Positions 56,735 to 64,000 of a stretch of DNA of 64,000 bases are shown piece by piece; position 1 is the first letter of the stretch, and each line of letters begins with the position of its first letter. The stretch covers positions 1-64,000 of the forward strand of contig NZ_JABFMU010000020.1 of the NCBI RefSeq assembly GCF_013359695.1, given 5' to 3'. The notes under the pieces were generated by a model. The model had not been told where the DNA came from. It worked only from the letters and a program-made list of their open reading frames with translations, and ran no database searches. A program made the position numbers and the translations under genes. This DNA is from Pseudomonas sp. C2B4. GTDB lineage: Bacteria; Pseudomonadota; Gammaproteobacteria; Pseudomonadales; Pseudomonadaceae.

Positions 56735-58294
56735 ATGCAGGCACAAACACAAGTACTACAACAGCCCGGCAATTTTTTCAGTGGCAGTGGCAGCTTGCGC
56801 TTCAACGGGATCGGCAAGACCTTTCCCGGTGTGAAGGCGCTGGACAACATTAATTTCGTCGCACATCCAGGGCAGGTTCATGCCTTGATGGGCGAAAACG
56901 GCGCCGGCAAGTCTACGCTGCTGAAAATCCTCGGGGGGGCTTATATCCCGAGCAGCGGCACGTTGCAGATCGGCGAGCAAACGATGGACTTCAAGTCCAC
57001 GGCCGACAGCATCGGCAGCGGCGTGGCGGTGATCCACCAGGAGCTGCACCTGGTGCCGGAAATGACCGTGGCGGAAAACCTGTTTCTCGGCCACCTGCCA
57101 GCGAGCTTCGGCCTGATCAATCGCCGCCTCTTGCGTCAGCAAGCGCTGGCCTGCCTCAAGGGCCTGGCCGACGAAATCGACCCGCAGGAGAAAGTCGGGC
57201 GCCTGTCCCTCGGGCAACGGCAACTGGTGGAGATTGCCAAGGCCCTGTCCCGTGGCGCCCACGTGATTGCCTTCGACGAACCCACCAGCAGCCTCTCGGC
57301 GCGAGAGATCGATCGCTTGATGGCAATCATCGGTCGCTTGCGGGACGAGGGCAAAGTGGTGCTGTACGTCTCCCATCGCATGGAGGAAGTGTTCCGCATC
57401 TGCAACGCCGTGACGGTGTTCAAGGACGGCCGCTACGTGCGCACCTTCGAGGACATGAGCGAGCTGACCCACGATCAACTGGTCACCTGCATGGTCGGTC
57501 GCGACATTCAGGACATCTACGATTACCGGCCTCGCCCGCGTGGCGCGGTGGCCTTGAAGGTCGATGGCCTGCTGGGACCTGGCTTGCGCGAACCGGTGAG
57601 TTTCCAGGCGCACAAAGGCGAGATTCTCGGGCTGTTCGGTCTGGTCGGCGCCGGGCGCACGGAATTGTTTCGCCTGCTCAGCGGCCTGGAGCGCAACAGC
57701 GCCGGACGCCTGGAACTGCGCGGCCATGAGCTGAAATTGCGCTCGCCCCGCGATGCCATTGCCGCCGGGATTTTGCTGTGTCCAGAGGACCGCAAGAAAG
57801 AGGGCATCATTCCGCTGGCCAGCGTCGCCGAGAACATCAACATCAGCGCCCGCAAGGCCCACTCCGGTCTTGGCTGCCTGATTCGCGGACTCTGGGAAAA
57901 GGACAACGCCGACAAACAGATCAAGGCGCTGAAGGTGAAGACGCCCCACGCCGGGCAGCAGATCAAGTTCCTGTCCGGCGGCAACCAGCAGAAAGCCATT
58001 CTCGGTCGCTGGCTGTCGATGCCGATGAAGGTCCTGCTGCTCGACGAGCCCACCCGTGGCATCGACATCGGCGCCAAGGCCGAGATCTACCAAATCATCC
58101 ACAACCTGGCTGCCAGCGGCATCGCGGTGATCGTGGTGTCCAGCGACCTGATGGAAGTGATGGGCATCTCCGACCGCATCCTGGTGCTGTGCGAAGGCGC
58201 GATGCGCGGCGAACTGAGCCGCGAACAGGCCAATGAATCCAACCTGCTGCAACTGGCTTTGCCGCGCCAACGCGCTGACGGCGTGGCGAACTGA
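56735..58294 (+). CDS. araG: L-arabinose ABC importer ATPase (two nucleotide-binding domains)
   Basis: A 519-aa duplicated ATPase. The first NBD has Walker A GENGAGKST, a signature-like LSLGQRQ and Walker B HVIAFDEPTSS. The second NBD carries a degenerate Walker A (GLVGAGRTEL), signature SGGNQQK and Walker B LLLDEPTRG. This double layout is typical of AraG/RbsA/MglA. It follows araF with araH next. Confidence 0.94.
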   Translation: MQAQTQVLQQPGNFFSGSGSLRFNGIGKTFPGVKALDNINFVAHPGQVHALMGENGAGKSTLLKILGGAYIPSSGTLQIGEQTMDFKSTADSIGSGVAVIHQELHLVPEMTVAENLFLGHLPASFGLINRRLLRQQALACLKGLADEIDPQEKVGRLSLGQRQLVEIAKALSRGAHVIAFDEPTSSLSAREIDRLMAIIGRLRDEGKVVLYVSHRMEEVFRICNAVTVFKDGRYVRTFEDMSELTHDQLVTCMVGRDIQDIYDYRPRPRGAVALKVDGLLGPGLREPVSFQAHKGEILGLFGLVGAGRTELFRLLSGLERNSAGRLELRGHELKLRSPRDAIAAGILLCPEDRKKEGIIPLASVAENINISARKAHSGLGCLIRGLWEKDNADKQIKALKVKTPHAGQQIKFLSGGNQQKAILGRWLSMPMKVLLLDEPTRGIDIGAKAEIYQIIHNLAASGIAVIVVSSDLMEVMGISDRILVLCEGAMRGELSREQANESNLLQLALPRQRADGVAN

Positions 58295-58303
58295 GAGGTG
58301 ACT

Positions 58304-59275
58304 ATGATGACAACCCAAAACGAAACCCTGCCGACTGCGCGCAAACCCTTGGACCTGCGGCGCTTTCTCGATGACTGGGTAATGTTGCTGGCGGCCGTGG
58401 GGATCTTCGTGCTCTGCACCTTGTTGATCGACAACTTCCTTTCACCGCTGAACATGCGCGGCCTGGGCCTGGCGATTTCCACCACCGGAATCGCCGCGTG
58501 CACCATGCTGTATTGCCTGGCGTCCGGGCATTTCGATTTATCGGTGGGGTCGGTGATTGCCTGTGCAGGCGTGGTTGCCGCAGTGGTGATGCGCGACACC
58601 GACAGCGTGTTCCTCGGGGTCAGCGCGGCGCTGGTGATGGGGCTGATTGTCGGGCTGATCAACGGCATCGTGATCGCCAAGCTGCGGGTCAATGCGTTGA
58701 TCACCACCCTGGCGACCATGCAGATCGTGCGCGGTCTGGCTTACATCTTCGCCAATGGCAAAGCGGTAGGCGTGTCCCAGGAATCGTTCTTCGTGTTCGG
58801 CAATGGCCAGTTGTTCGGCGTACCGGTACCGATCCTGATCACCATCGTCTGTTTCCTGTTCTTCGGCTGGCTGCTCAACTACACCACCTACGGGCGCAAC
58901 ACCATGGCCATCGGCGGCAACCAGGAAGCGGCGTTACTGGCGGGGGTCAATGTTGACCGGACCAAGATCATCATCTTCGCCGTGCACGGGGTGATTGGCG
59001 CGCTGGCCGGGGTGATCCTGGCATCGCGCATGACCTCGGGCCAGCCGATGATCGGCCAGGGGTTCGAGCTGACGGTGATTTCGGCGTGCGTGTTGGGCGG
59101 GGTGTCCTTGAGCGGCGGGATCGGCATGATCCGGCATGTGATTGCCGGGGTGTTGATTCTGGCGATCATCGAGAACGCGATGAACCTGAAGAATATCGAT
59201 ACGTTTTATCAGTATGTGATTCGTGGTTCGATTCTGCTGTTGGCTGTCGTGATAGATCGCCTGAAACAACGCTAA
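58304..59275 (+). CDS. araH: L-arabinose ABC importer permease
   Basis: A 323-aa inner-membrane permease of the RbsC/AraH family with about eight to ten hydrophobic helices. DLSVGSVIACAG and FELTVISACVLGGVSLSGG are the conserved permease motifs. AGAGG sits just before ATG 58304; a GTG at 58298 is less likely. It ends the importer operon and is followed by three REP pairs. Confidence 0.94.
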   Translation: MMTTQNETLPTARKPLDLRRFLDDWVMLLAAVGIFVLCTLLIDNFLSPLNMRGLGLAISTTGIAACTMLYCLASGHFDLSVGSVIACAGVVAAVVMRDTDSVFLGVSAALVMGLIVGLINGIVIAKLRVNALITTLATMQIVRGLAYIFANGKAVGVSQESFFVFGNGQLFGVPVPILITIVCFLFFGWLLNYTTYGRNTMAIGGNQEAALLAGVNVDRTKIIIFAVHGVIGALAGVILASRMTSGQPMIGQGFELTVISACVLGGVSLSGGIGMIRHVIAGVLILAIIENAMNLKNIDTFYQYVIRGSILLLAVVIDRLKQR

Positions 59276-59286
59276 TCACTATCCCC

Positions 59287-59375
59287 TGTGGGAGCTTGCC
59301 TGCTCGCGAAAGCGGAGTGTCAGACACATGGATGTTCGATGTGCCGACCCCTTCGCGAGCAGGCTCGCTCCCACA
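59287..59375. repeat. REP doublet 1 of 3
   Basis: Inverted REP pair 11 nt after araH; left copy is altered (GGGAGCTTGCC). Confidence 0.92.
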
Positions 59376-59420
59376 GTTGACCGGTGTTGTTCGAAAGTCT
59401 TGTGCTCGCCACATATCCTT

Positions 59421-59507
59421 TGTGAGAGTGAGCCTGCTCGCGAAAGCGGAGTGTCAGACACATGGATGCTGGGTATGCCGGCGTTCGCGAGCAGGCTCGC
59501 TCCCACA
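59421..59507. repeat. REP doublet 2 of 3
   Basis: Inverted pair; left copy altered (TGTGAGAGTGAGCC). The linker TCAGACACATGGATG matches that of the first doublet. Confidence 0.92.
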
Positions 59508-59552
59508 GTTGACCGGGGTCGTTCGAGAGTTTTGTGTTCGCCGCACATCCTT

Positions 59553-59641
59553 TGTGGGAGCGAGCCTGCTCGCGAAAGCGGTGGGTCTGACACATGGATG
59601 CTGGGTATGCCGGCGTCTTTGCGAGCAGGCTCGCTCCCACA
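59553..59641. repeat. REP doublet 3 of 3
   Basis: Inverted pair with an intact left core. The sequence between doublets 2 and 3 (around 59508–59552) is nearly the same as that between 1 and 2, so the unit of about 133 nt was repeated in tandem. Confidence 0.92.
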
Positions 59642-59691
59642 TTGCTTACTACCCAAACACTACTCCTTCCGTCACTTCCCCCAAATATCCC

Positions 59692-59721
59692 TTGCCCGTC
59701 ACAACCGGTTTCGGGTATCAA
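59692..59721 (+). promoter_or_regulatory. Promoter of the UTRA regulator gene
   Basis: TTGCCC (59692–59697) and TATCAA (59716–59721), spacer 18 nt. The start of transcription would be near 59728, next to the ATG at 59729. A TTGTACA palindrome-like element overlaps the start. Confidence 0.5.
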
Positions 59722-59728
59722 TTTGTAC

Positions 59729-60442
59729 ATGATTAGACAGGTACGATTCGACAAGAAACAACGGGTGGTCGACGAGCTCATCCGGCGCATTGAAAGCGGT
59801 CTCATGGAGGACGGTTTTCATCTGCCGGGCGAGCATCAGTTGGCTCAAGAATTCAAAGTCAGCCGAGGTACTTTGCGTGAAGCCCTGGCCGAATTGAAAC
59901 GGCGCAACTACATCGCGACGCAAAGCGGGGTGGGCTCCATCGTCACGTTCGACGGTGTGGCGCTCGACCAGCGCAGCGGCTGGGCCCAGGCCCTGGCCGA
60001 CAGCGGCGCGCTGGTCAATACCGAAGTGCTGCGGCTGGAGGCGGTCACCCGTCCTGACCTGCTGCCCCGTTTCGGCACCGACCAATTCATCACCCTCGAC
60101 CGTCGCCGCCGTTCCAACGACGGTACGCTGGTCTCCCTCGAACGCTCACTGATGCCCGCCACCGGAGGCCTGGAAGGCCTGCCGCGGGTCGGTTTGATCG
60201 ACAACTCCCTGACCATCACCCTGGCCGCCTACGGCTATATCGGTGAGCGCGGCGATCAATGGATCGGCGCCGAGCCGTTGAACGCCGAAGATGCCGAACT
60301 GCTCGGGCGTCCGGTCGGCACGGTATTTCTCAAGGCCTTGCGCACCACCTACGACCGGCAAAACCGCTTCATGGAGCAGGTCGAAAGCCTGCTCGATCCC
60401 GTGCATTTCCGCATGCACCTGCAATTTGGAACGATGAAATGA
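59729..60442 (+). CDS. GntR/UTRA (HutC-type) regulator
   Basis: A 237-aa repressor-type regulator: winged helix at residues 8–75 (LAQEFKVSRGTLREALAELKRR) and UTRA ligand domain (about 95–232). There is no ribosome-binding site before ATG 59729 and the promoter nearly abuts it. The stop overlaps the start of the ADP-ribosylglycohydrolase gene (ATGA), so regulator and pathway are one operon. Its position matches yegW in the E. coli yegTUVW locus. The effector is probably a pathway sugar phosphate or nucleoside. Confidence 0.9.
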   Translation: MIRQVRFDKKQRVVDELIRRIESGLMEDGFHLPGEHQLAQEFKVSRGTLREALAELKRRNYIATQSGVGSIVTFDGVALDQRSGWAQALADSGALVNTEVLRLEAVTRPDLLPRFGTDQFITLDRRRRSNDGTLVSLERSLMPATGGLEGLPRVGLIDNSLTITLAAYGYIGERGDQWIGAEPLNAEDAELLGRPVGTVFLKALRTTYDRQNRFMEQVESLLDPVHFRMHLQFGTMK

Positions 60443-61437
60443 CGGCGCTCAACCGTGCCCTGGGCGCGTTCTACGGTCTGGCCCTGGGCGATGCCTTGGG
60501 GATGCCGACTCAATCCCTTAGCCGTGTTCAGATCAAGGCACGCTTTGGCGAGATCATCGACTTGCAAGACGCCGGCCCCCTTCAGCCGATTGCCGCCAAC
60601 ATGCCCAGGGGTTCGATCACCGATGATACTGAGCAGGCCGTCCTGGTCGGTCAGTTGTTGCTAGACGGCAAAGGCCGGATTGAGCCGGCGCTGCTCGCCC
60701 AACGGCTGATCGAATGGGAAGCCGAGATGCAGGCCAAGGGCTCGCAGGATCTGCTCGGGCCTTCGACCAAGCGCGCCATCGAGATGATCCTCGCCGGTCA
60801 TTCGCCGGAGGAGGCCGGGCGCTACGGCACCACCAATGGCGCGGCAATGCGCATCACTCCGGTGGGGATTGCTGCGAACGTTGCTGACCCCGAGCGTTTC
60901 ATCGACGCCGTGGTGCAGGCGTGCCAGGTCACCCACAACACCACGCTGGGCATTTCCAGCGCGGCGGCGGTGGCGGCGGTGGTCTCGGCCGGGATCAACG
61001 GCCAGGACCTGGGCGAGGCGTTGAACCTCGGCCAGCAGATCGCCCAGCAAGCGGAAAGTCATGGCCACTGGGTGGCCGGTGGACGAATCGCTTCGCGCAT
61101 CAGTTGGGCAAGAACCATCAGCGTCGACAACGACAAGGCGATGCTCGCCGATTTGCTGTACGACGTGATCGGCACCTCGGTGGCTTCCCAGGAGTCGGTG
61201 GTGGTGTCGTTTGCCCTGGCCCAGCAAGTGGCCGTCGGCGAAATGACCGCCTTCGAAGCGCTGTGCATGGCGGCGAGCCTGGGGGGCGACACCGATACCA
61301 TCGCGGCGATTCTCGGTGCGATGCTTGGCGCTTGCCTGGGGCTGGAGAGTTGGCCGGTTGAAATGATCGACATGGTCAAGGCCGTCAATGATCTGGAGCT
61401 GGAGCCGTTGGTGCAGGGGCTTTTAGCTTTGCGCTGA
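60439..61437 (+). CDS. ADP-ribosylglycohydrolase-family hydrolase (YegU-like)
   Basis: A 332-aa DraG/ARH-fold enzyme. Both metal-binding motifs are intact: TDDTE at 61–65 and GGDTDT at 282–287; GDALGMP near 18–23 and TNGAAMRI near 132–139 are typical. ARH enzymes cut N- or O-ribosyl bonds with two Mg ions. Here it is in an operon with a GntR regulator, an NCS1 permease and a PfkB kinase. A catabolic role on an imported ribosylated compound is more likely than reversal of protein ADP-ribosylation; this is inference. Confidence 0.9.
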   Translation: MTALNRALGAFYGLALGDALGMPTQSLSRVQIKARFGEIIDLQDAGPLQPIAANMPRGSITDDTEQAVLVGQLLLDGKGRIEPALLAQRLIEWEAEMQAKGSQDLLGPSTKRAIEMILAGHSPEEAGRYGTTNGAAMRITPVGIAANVADPERFIDAVVQACQVTHNTTLGISSAAAVAAVVSAGINGQDLGEALNLGQQIAQQAESHGHWVAGGRIASRISWARTISVDNDKAMLADLLYDVIGTSVASQESVVVSFALAQQVAVGEMTAFEALCMAASLGGDTDTIAAILGAMLGACLGLESWPVEMIDMVKAVNDLELEPLVQGLLALR

Positions 61438-61449
61438 CTGGACTGGCCT

Positions 61450-61527
61450 CTTCGCGAGCAGGCTCGCTCCCACAGGGAATCTGTGTCGTTCACGAATCCA
61501 GTGTGGGAGTGAGCCTGCTCGCGAAGG
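61450..61527. repeat. REP copies in reversed order
   Basis: The first copy (61450–61474) reads CTTCGCGAGCAGGCTCGCTC and the second (61502–61527) TGTGGGAGTGAGCCTGCTCG. The pair points outward instead of inward as elsewhere. It sits between the hydrolase and permease genes. Confidence 0.85.
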
Positions 61528-61651
61528 GCGCGCCGCCGATTCAATTTGATAACCCGCAACGGAATGCACAAACACGGCCAGGACCGCCGGGATGTTGTGT
61601 CGACTTCCCTAATTGCCCACAACCACAAGAATGGCAACAGGAGCATTTTTC

Positions 61652-63118
61652 ATGAGTTCATCGAACGCCGGGCAGAACGCCGGGCAACTGGAAACCCGTG
61701 GCATCGAACCGGTGCCGGAGGCCGAGTGCAATGGTCATCCGTTGCAACTGTTCTGGGTCTGGTTCGCCGCCAACATTTCCATCCTCGGCCTGCCGCTGGG
61801 CGCGACCCTCGTGGCCTTTCGCGGGTTGGCGATCTGGCAGGCGATCATCGTCGCGATCCTCGGTGCCGCCGGTTCTTTCGCGGTGGTCGGGATCATCTCC
61901 ATCGCCGGTCGCCGTGGTCGTGCACCGAGCCTGACCCTGTCACGCGCCATCTTCGGCGTGCGCGGCAATATCGGCCCGACCCTGGTGTCGCTGATGTCGC
62001 GCCTGGGCTGGGAAACCGTCAACACCACCACGGCGGCATTCGTGCTGCTGTCGCTGTGCTCGATCCTGTTCGGCTCGCCGGTGGAAGCGAAAAGCGCGCC
62101 TGTGCTGACACTGGTGTTCATCGCCATTTTCGTGCTGTTGACCTTGTCGGTGTCCGGCCTCGGTCACGCCACACTGCTGGTGATCCAGAAGTGGGCAACC
62201 TACGTGTTCGGCGCGCTGAACATCCTGGTGGGCGGCTTCCTCTGCGCCACCATCGACTGGAGCGCGGTGTTCAACGCCACGCCGGCGCCGATGAGCGCGA
62301 TGATCATCGGCATCGGCACCATGGCCGCCGGCACCGGGATCGGTTGGGCCAACGCCGGCGCGGACATGTCGCGCTATCAGCACCGCAGCGTCAAGGCTGT
62401 GCGTCTGGTGGCGTCAGCGGCGTTCGGCGCGGGGATTCCGCTGGTGCTGCTGATCACTCTCGGCGGCCTGTTGTCGGTGGGCAACAATGACCTGGCCCAG
62501 GCTACGGACCCGATCATCGCCATCCGTGACATGCTGCCGACCTGGATGGCCGTGCCGTACCTGATCACCGCGTTCGGCGGCCTGCTGCTGTCGAACAACC
62601 TATCGGTGTACTCCGCCGGCCTGACCACCCTGACCCTGGGACTCAAGGTCAAGCGCGTCTATGCAGTGGTGGTGGACATCGTCGCGATCTTCGCCGGCTC
62701 CATTTACTTCATGCTGATCGCCGACAGTTTCTACGGCCCGTTCATCACCTTCATTTCCCTGCTGGCAGTGCCGATCACCGCCTGGGTCGGGATTTTCGTG
62801 GTCGATCTGATTCACCGTCACTACTACAGCCCCAAGGATCTGCTGGACGTCAGCCCAAGCAGCGCCTACTGGTATCACGGTGGCGTCGAGTGGCGAGCGT
62901 TCAGTGCCTGGGCGGTGGCGATCGTGCTGGGTTTCAGCTTCACCACCATCGGCACCACGGCAGAAAATGTCTGGTTCAAGGGTGTCCTGTCCGACTCGTG
63001 GCTGGGGCATAACGGCCTGGGCTGGATCGTGACTTTCGTGGTGGCCGGCGGGGTTTACTTTGTACTGGGCGGGGCCAGGGATCGTCGTGCCGCACTGAAC
63101 GAGAATGCTCATGCCTAA
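61652..63118 (+). CDS. NCS1-family nucleobase/nucleoside permease
   Basis: A 488-aa inner-membrane transporter of the cytosine/purine/uracil/hydantoin group, with about 12 helices. LGLPLGATL near the N-terminus, GRRGRAPSLTLSRAIFG and GTGIGWANAGADMSRY are typical of the family. CAGGAG precedes ATG 61652. Its 3' end overlaps the kinase gene by 8 nt. In E. coli the corresponding locus has the unrelated nucleoside transporter YegT, so the substrate is probably also a nucleoside or base. Confidence 0.93.
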   Translation: MSSSNAGQNAGQLETRGIEPVPEAECNGHPLQLFWVWFAANISILGLPLGATLVAFRGLAIWQAIIVAILGAAGSFAVVGIISIAGRRGRAPSLTLSRAIFGVRGNIGPTLVSLMSRLGWETVNTTTAAFVLLSLCSILFGSPVEAKSAPVLTLVFIAIFVLLTLSVSGLGHATLLVIQKWATYVFGALNILVGGFLCATIDWSAVFNATPAPMSAMIIGIGTMAAGTGIGWANAGADMSRYQHRSVKAVRLVASAAFGAGIPLVLLITLGGLLSVGNNDLAQATDPIIAIRDMLPTWMAVPYLITAFGGLLLSNNLSVYSAGLTTLTLGLKVKRVYAVVVDIVAIFAGSIYFMLIADSFYGPFITFISLLAVPITAWVGIFVVDLIHRHYYSPKDLLDVSPSSAYWYHGGVEWRAFSAWAVAIVLGFSFTTIGTTAENVWFKGVLSDSWLGHNGLGWIVTFVVAGGVYFVLGGARDRRAALNENAHA

Positions 63119-64000
63119 TATGCTGCACACCGGCCAGGTCATCATCGACCTGGTCATGGCCGTGGATCAATTGCCGCAAGCGGGCGGCGATGTGTTGGCG
63201 CAGTCCGCCAGCTTCGAAGCCGGCGGCGGTTTCAACGTGATGGCCGCGGCGGCGCGCAATGGCTTGCCGGTGGTCTACCTGGGGCGCCACGGCACCGGGC
63301 GTTTCGGCGACCTGGCCCGTGAGGCGATGGCGGCCGAAGGCATCCGCATCGGCCTTGCGGATCGCGCCGAACGGGATACCGGATTGTGCGTGGCGATCAC
63401 CGACGCTTCAGCCGAGCGTAGTTTCGTTTCCTACATCGGCGCCGAAGGCGATCTGACGGCCGAGGACCTGGCGGGAGTGACCGTTGAGGCGGGTGATTTC
63501 GTGTACGTCAGCGGCTACAGCTTGCTGCTGGCAGGCAAGGGCCAGGCTCTGCTGGATTGGGTGCGAACCTTGCCGACCGAGGTCAAGGTGGTGTTCGATC
63601 CAGGTCCCCTGGTGGATTCGCCGGATGCGCCGCTGATGCAAGCCTTGCTGGCGCGCATCGACCTGTGGACCAGCAACAGCGTCGAGGCGCTGCGGTTTAC
63701 CGGGGCGTCGGATATCGGCGAAGCGCTGGATCGCCTGGCTGAGATGCTTCCGGCGAAAGTCTTGAAGGTGGTGCGTGACGGGCCCCAGGGGTGCTGGATC
63801 AACCAGGGTTCCGAGCGTCGGCATGTACCGGGTTTCAAGGTTGAAGCGGTGGACAGCAATGGCGCGGGCGATGCCCATGCCGGGGTGTTTGTGGCGGGGT
63901 TGGCGCAGGGGTTGTCGGCGCTGGATGCGGCGCGACGGGCCAATGCGGCGGCGGCTTTGGCAGTGACTCGGTGGGGGCCGGCGACATCGCCGGGGACTGC
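63111..64000 (+). CDS. PfkB-family kinase (ribokinase/YegV-like), cut by window edge
   Basis: About 296 codons of a PfkB carbohydrate kinase are in the window; the 3' end is outside. GGGFNVMAAAARNG near residue 43 is the first PfkB signature, and VDSNGAGDAHAGVF near 249–262 holds the catalytic Asp and anion hole. ATG 63111 lies within the permease end; ATG 63120 is an alternative. The family phosphorylates ribose, nucleosides or hexoses. The context fits phosphorylation of a ribose or nucleoside released by the hydrolase. Confidence 0.9.
   Translation, partial: MPNMLHTGQVIIDLVMAVDQLPQAGGDVLAQSASFEAGGGFNVMAAAARNGLPVVYLGRHGTGRFGDLAREAMAAEGIRIGLADRAERDTGLCVAITDASAERSFVSYIGAEGDLTAEDLAGVTVEAGDFVYVSGYSLLLAGKGQALLDWVRTLPTEVKVVFDPGPLVDSPDAPLMQALLARIDLWTSNSVEALRFTGASDIGEALDRLAEMLPAKVLKVVRDGPQGCWINQGSERRHVPGFKVEAVDSNGAGDAHAGVFVAGLAQGLSALDAARRANAAAALAVTRWGPATSPGT

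Noticed and set aside
60439..61437. DraG-type reversal of nitrogenase ADP-ribosylation
   Set aside because: No nitrogenase or DraT gene is nearby and the neighbours are a permease, a sugar kinase and a GntR regulator.

Overview
The window is a stretch of a Pseudomonas chromosome, most likely from the P. fluorescens group. The support is the GC-rich codon use, the conserved gene order comEC–exbBD–lpxK–kdsB–murB–rne–rluC–sppA–maf–yceD–rpmF–plsX–fabDG–acpP–fabF–pabC–mltG–tmk–holB–pilZ–tatD, and many scattered REP elements with the Pseudomonas core TGTGGGAGCGAGC. No phage, plasmid, IS or CRISPR feature was seen. The first and last genes are cut by the window edges.

Layout. 1–9.1 kb: the end of a two-component operon, pyrF, oxidoreductases, a MocR-type regulator, a large chemoreceptor and a coiled-coil membrane protein. 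8.8–9.4 kb: a duplicated tRNA-Glu/tRNA-Gly cassette behind a strong sigma70-type promoter. 9.4–19.3 kb: an AlaX / 2OG-Fe oxygenase / LysE operon with a divergent LysR regulator, fadE, a transglutaminase-like protein, a GST and an ABC-2 exporter. 19.3–31.5 kb: DUF2062 protein, comEC, the exbB-exbD-lpxK-Trm112-kdsB-ptp-murB operon, and a periplasmic molybdenum hydroxylase operon with its XdhC and MobA-like maturation factors. 31.5–49.1 kb: RNase E with a roughly 640-nt leader, then the ribosome, lipid, fatty-acid, murein and replication housekeeping run. 49.1–52.5 kb: a TetR regulator, moaA, a lipoprotein and a DUF1285 protein.

52.6–64 kb is the accessory part, and it holds two sugar or nucleoside modules. 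The first has a GntR/FCD regulator, an SMP-30 lactonase, an SDR sugar dehydrogenase and an AraF/AraG/AraH importer. This fits L-arabinose import with non-phosphorylative oxidation. A 12-nt motif (ATCGTATGATGA) occurs in the regulator's own promoter and again upstream of araF. The second has a GntR/UTRA regulator, an ADP-ribosylglycohydrolase-family enzyme, an NCS1 nucleobase/nucleoside permease and a PfkB-family kinase. It matches the content of the uncharacterised E. coli yegTUVW locus with a different transporter, and it is the best candidate here for an undescribed catabolic or salvage pathway.

Other points of interest are a perfect 12-bp inverted repeat before moaA, a 51-codon leader ORF with an embedded terminator-like hairpin before the sugar dehydrogenase, and two genes (yceD and the UTRA regulator) whose promoters sit so close to the start codon that leaderless translation is likely. 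All family assignments were made by reading the sequence, without database searches.
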